From NCBI RefSeq assembly GCF_030657335.1, contig NZ_CP131039.1, forward strand, positions 3,240,501 through 3,304,500: a DNA stretch of 64,000 bases. Reading direction: 5' to 3'. The notes beneath the pieces are model-generated. The model had not been told where the DNA came from. It worked only from the letters and a program-made list of their open reading frames with translations, and did not search any database. The translations under genes and the position numbers were made by a program. Source of the DNA: Croceibacterium aestuarii. GTDB lineage: Bacteria; Pseudomonadota; Alphaproteobacteria; Sphingomonadales; Sphingomonadaceae. This document shows positions 63,285-64,000 of this stretch, piece by piece. Every line of letters starts with the position of its first letter. The stretch's first letter is position 1.

Positions 63285-63347
63285 CCTTCGTCGCGGCGCC
63301 GGCACGACCGCTGCCAATTGCGAGGTCAGCAGAGGAATACCAACACA

Positions 63348-64000
63348 ATGCACGCCACTTGGTGGCGAGGCGCCCTGTTCACGGGGTTGAGCCTTGCCTT
63401 GTTCGCCGGTCCGGTCGGCGCGCAGGACACCGATGTCCTGTCGCTCAATGAAGCACTCGAACGCAGCGGGGTCTCAGAGACTGCCGCCGAAAACAGCCGC
63501 AATCCGCGACTTGTCGGTCCGACCGAGGATGCCGCCGCAGCGCGCGCGCTAATCGATCAGGCGGGGTTGAAGCCAAATCCAGAACTTGCATTCGAGGCCG
63601 AGAACCTGGCCGGGAGCGGAGCGTTCTCGGGCCTTTCTGCCACCGAGTACACGCTTTCCGTCGGCCTTCCGCTTGAACTTGGCGGGAAGCGGCGGGCGCG
63701 GATTGCGGCCGCACGTGCTGAGCTGGATCTGACCGAGCTGCGCGGCGATCTTTCGCGCGCGGAACTTGGTTATATGGTTCGCCGCCGCTACGTCGCAGCT
63801 GTCGGTGCCGCGGCCCGGGTCGAGCTCGCTGCCGACATTCTCGAACGAAACCGCGAGCTTGTCCGCATTGCCGAGGCGCTAGTGGAAGCGGGGCGAGAGC
63901 CCCCTCTGCGGGGGCTACGAGCCCGTGCCGCGTACGCCGAAGCAGAAGCGGAGCTGAAGGCGGCGCAGGCGGATGCGCTGGCAGCGCGCTTCGCGCTCGG
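63348..64000 (+). CDS. CzcC-like TolC family outer-membrane factor, 3' truncated
   Basis: The gene runs off the window with 217 residues visible. Signal peptide (GALFTGLSLALFAGPVGA), then LSLNEALERSG, LIDQAGLKPNPELAFEAENL and YTLSVGLPLELGGKRRARIA, the CzcC-type pattern (metal-efflux outer-membrane factors). GRRR-type linker and long helices follow. czcB and czcA are expected beyond the edge, probably for Co/Zn/Cd efflux. Confidence 0.85.
   Translation, partial: MHATWWRGALFTGLSLALFAGPVGAQDTDVLSLNEALERSGVSETAAENSRNPRLVGPTEDAAAARALIDQAGLKPNPELAFEAENLAGSGAFSGLSATEYTLSVGLPLELGGKRRARIAAARAELDLTELRGDLSRAELGYMVRRRYVAAVGAAARVELAADILERNRELVRIAEALVEAGREPPLRGLRARAAYAEAEAELKAAQADALAARFAL

Larger units (their letters stand above)
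33622..64000. mobile_element. Integrative metal-resistance island, right end not in window
   Basis: Left boundary: tRNA-Lys 3' fragment followed by a tyrosine integrase. Cargo to the window edge is almost entirely metal handling (Co/Ni, Cu, Cd/Pb/Zn) plus a nucleotide-salvage trio. No second copy of the tRNA fragment occurs in the remaining sequence, so the right end lies beyond base 64000. It is possible that part of the right side is ancestral chromosome. Confidence 0.6.

Overview
The window (about 65% GC, dense operons, many ATGA/GTGA stop-start overlaps) looks like a chromosome segment of an alphaproteobacterium of the order Sphingomonadales. The neighbours aat, a DUF2155 protein, an NDUFA12-like protein, DUF192 and recX, the quinoprotein-rich periplasm and the sphingomonad-type copper genes all fit. 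Genus cannot be fixed from the sequence alone.

Layout. (1) 1-11.6 kb is core chromosome: aat (cut by the window edge) in antiparallel overlap with a DUF2155 gene, an NDUFA12-like gene, DUF192, recX, a stand-alone fatty-acyl-AMP ligase, a MAPEG protein, a DUF389 transporter, a TelA/XpaC-like/PHA-granule trio, a DUF2721 protein, mannose-1-phosphate guanylyltransferase and a TonB-like protein. (2) 11.8-30 kb is a periplasmic oxidation cluster: four PQQ-type quinoproteins (one fused to VOC-like domains, one with an N-terminal cytochrome c), two small c-type cytochromes, a HupE/UreJ-like membrane protein, a type-B carboxylesterase, three related exported proteins of unknown function, a DUF6152-like protein and two paralogous membrane proteins. 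Its substrate is unknown and it is the best candidate here for an undescribed pathway. (3) 30.2-33.5 kb is a class II aldolase, a CbbY-like HAD phosphatase and a dihydroxyacetone kinase (DhaL, DhaK), closed by a strong terminator.

(4) From 33.6 kb to the right edge the window holds what looks like an integrative metal-resistance island. A 3' fragment of a tRNA-Lys gene (attachment site) lies beside a P4-type tyrosine integrase. The intact tRNA should lie at the far end, outside the window. Cargo on the minus strand: a CnrY/CnrX/CnrH-like sensor-sigma module running into copA, copB and dmeF. Cargo on the plus strand: a ten-gene run (DUF2231, DUF411, a Met/His repeat protein, DUF5676, a copper P-type ATPase, an APC permease, a two-helix channel-like protein, DUF305, a lipoprotein, DUF302). 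Then come a thymidine phosphorylase / beta-CASP hydrolase / PRPP synthetase trio, a cusCBA-cusF operon, an FTR1-cytochrome c (PbrT-like) gene and a CDF gene that each carry a MerR-type operator, a CadR-type MerR regulator, and the start of a czc-like operon cut by the window edge.

Functions are called from recognisable protein motifs and gene context read by eye. No database search was run.
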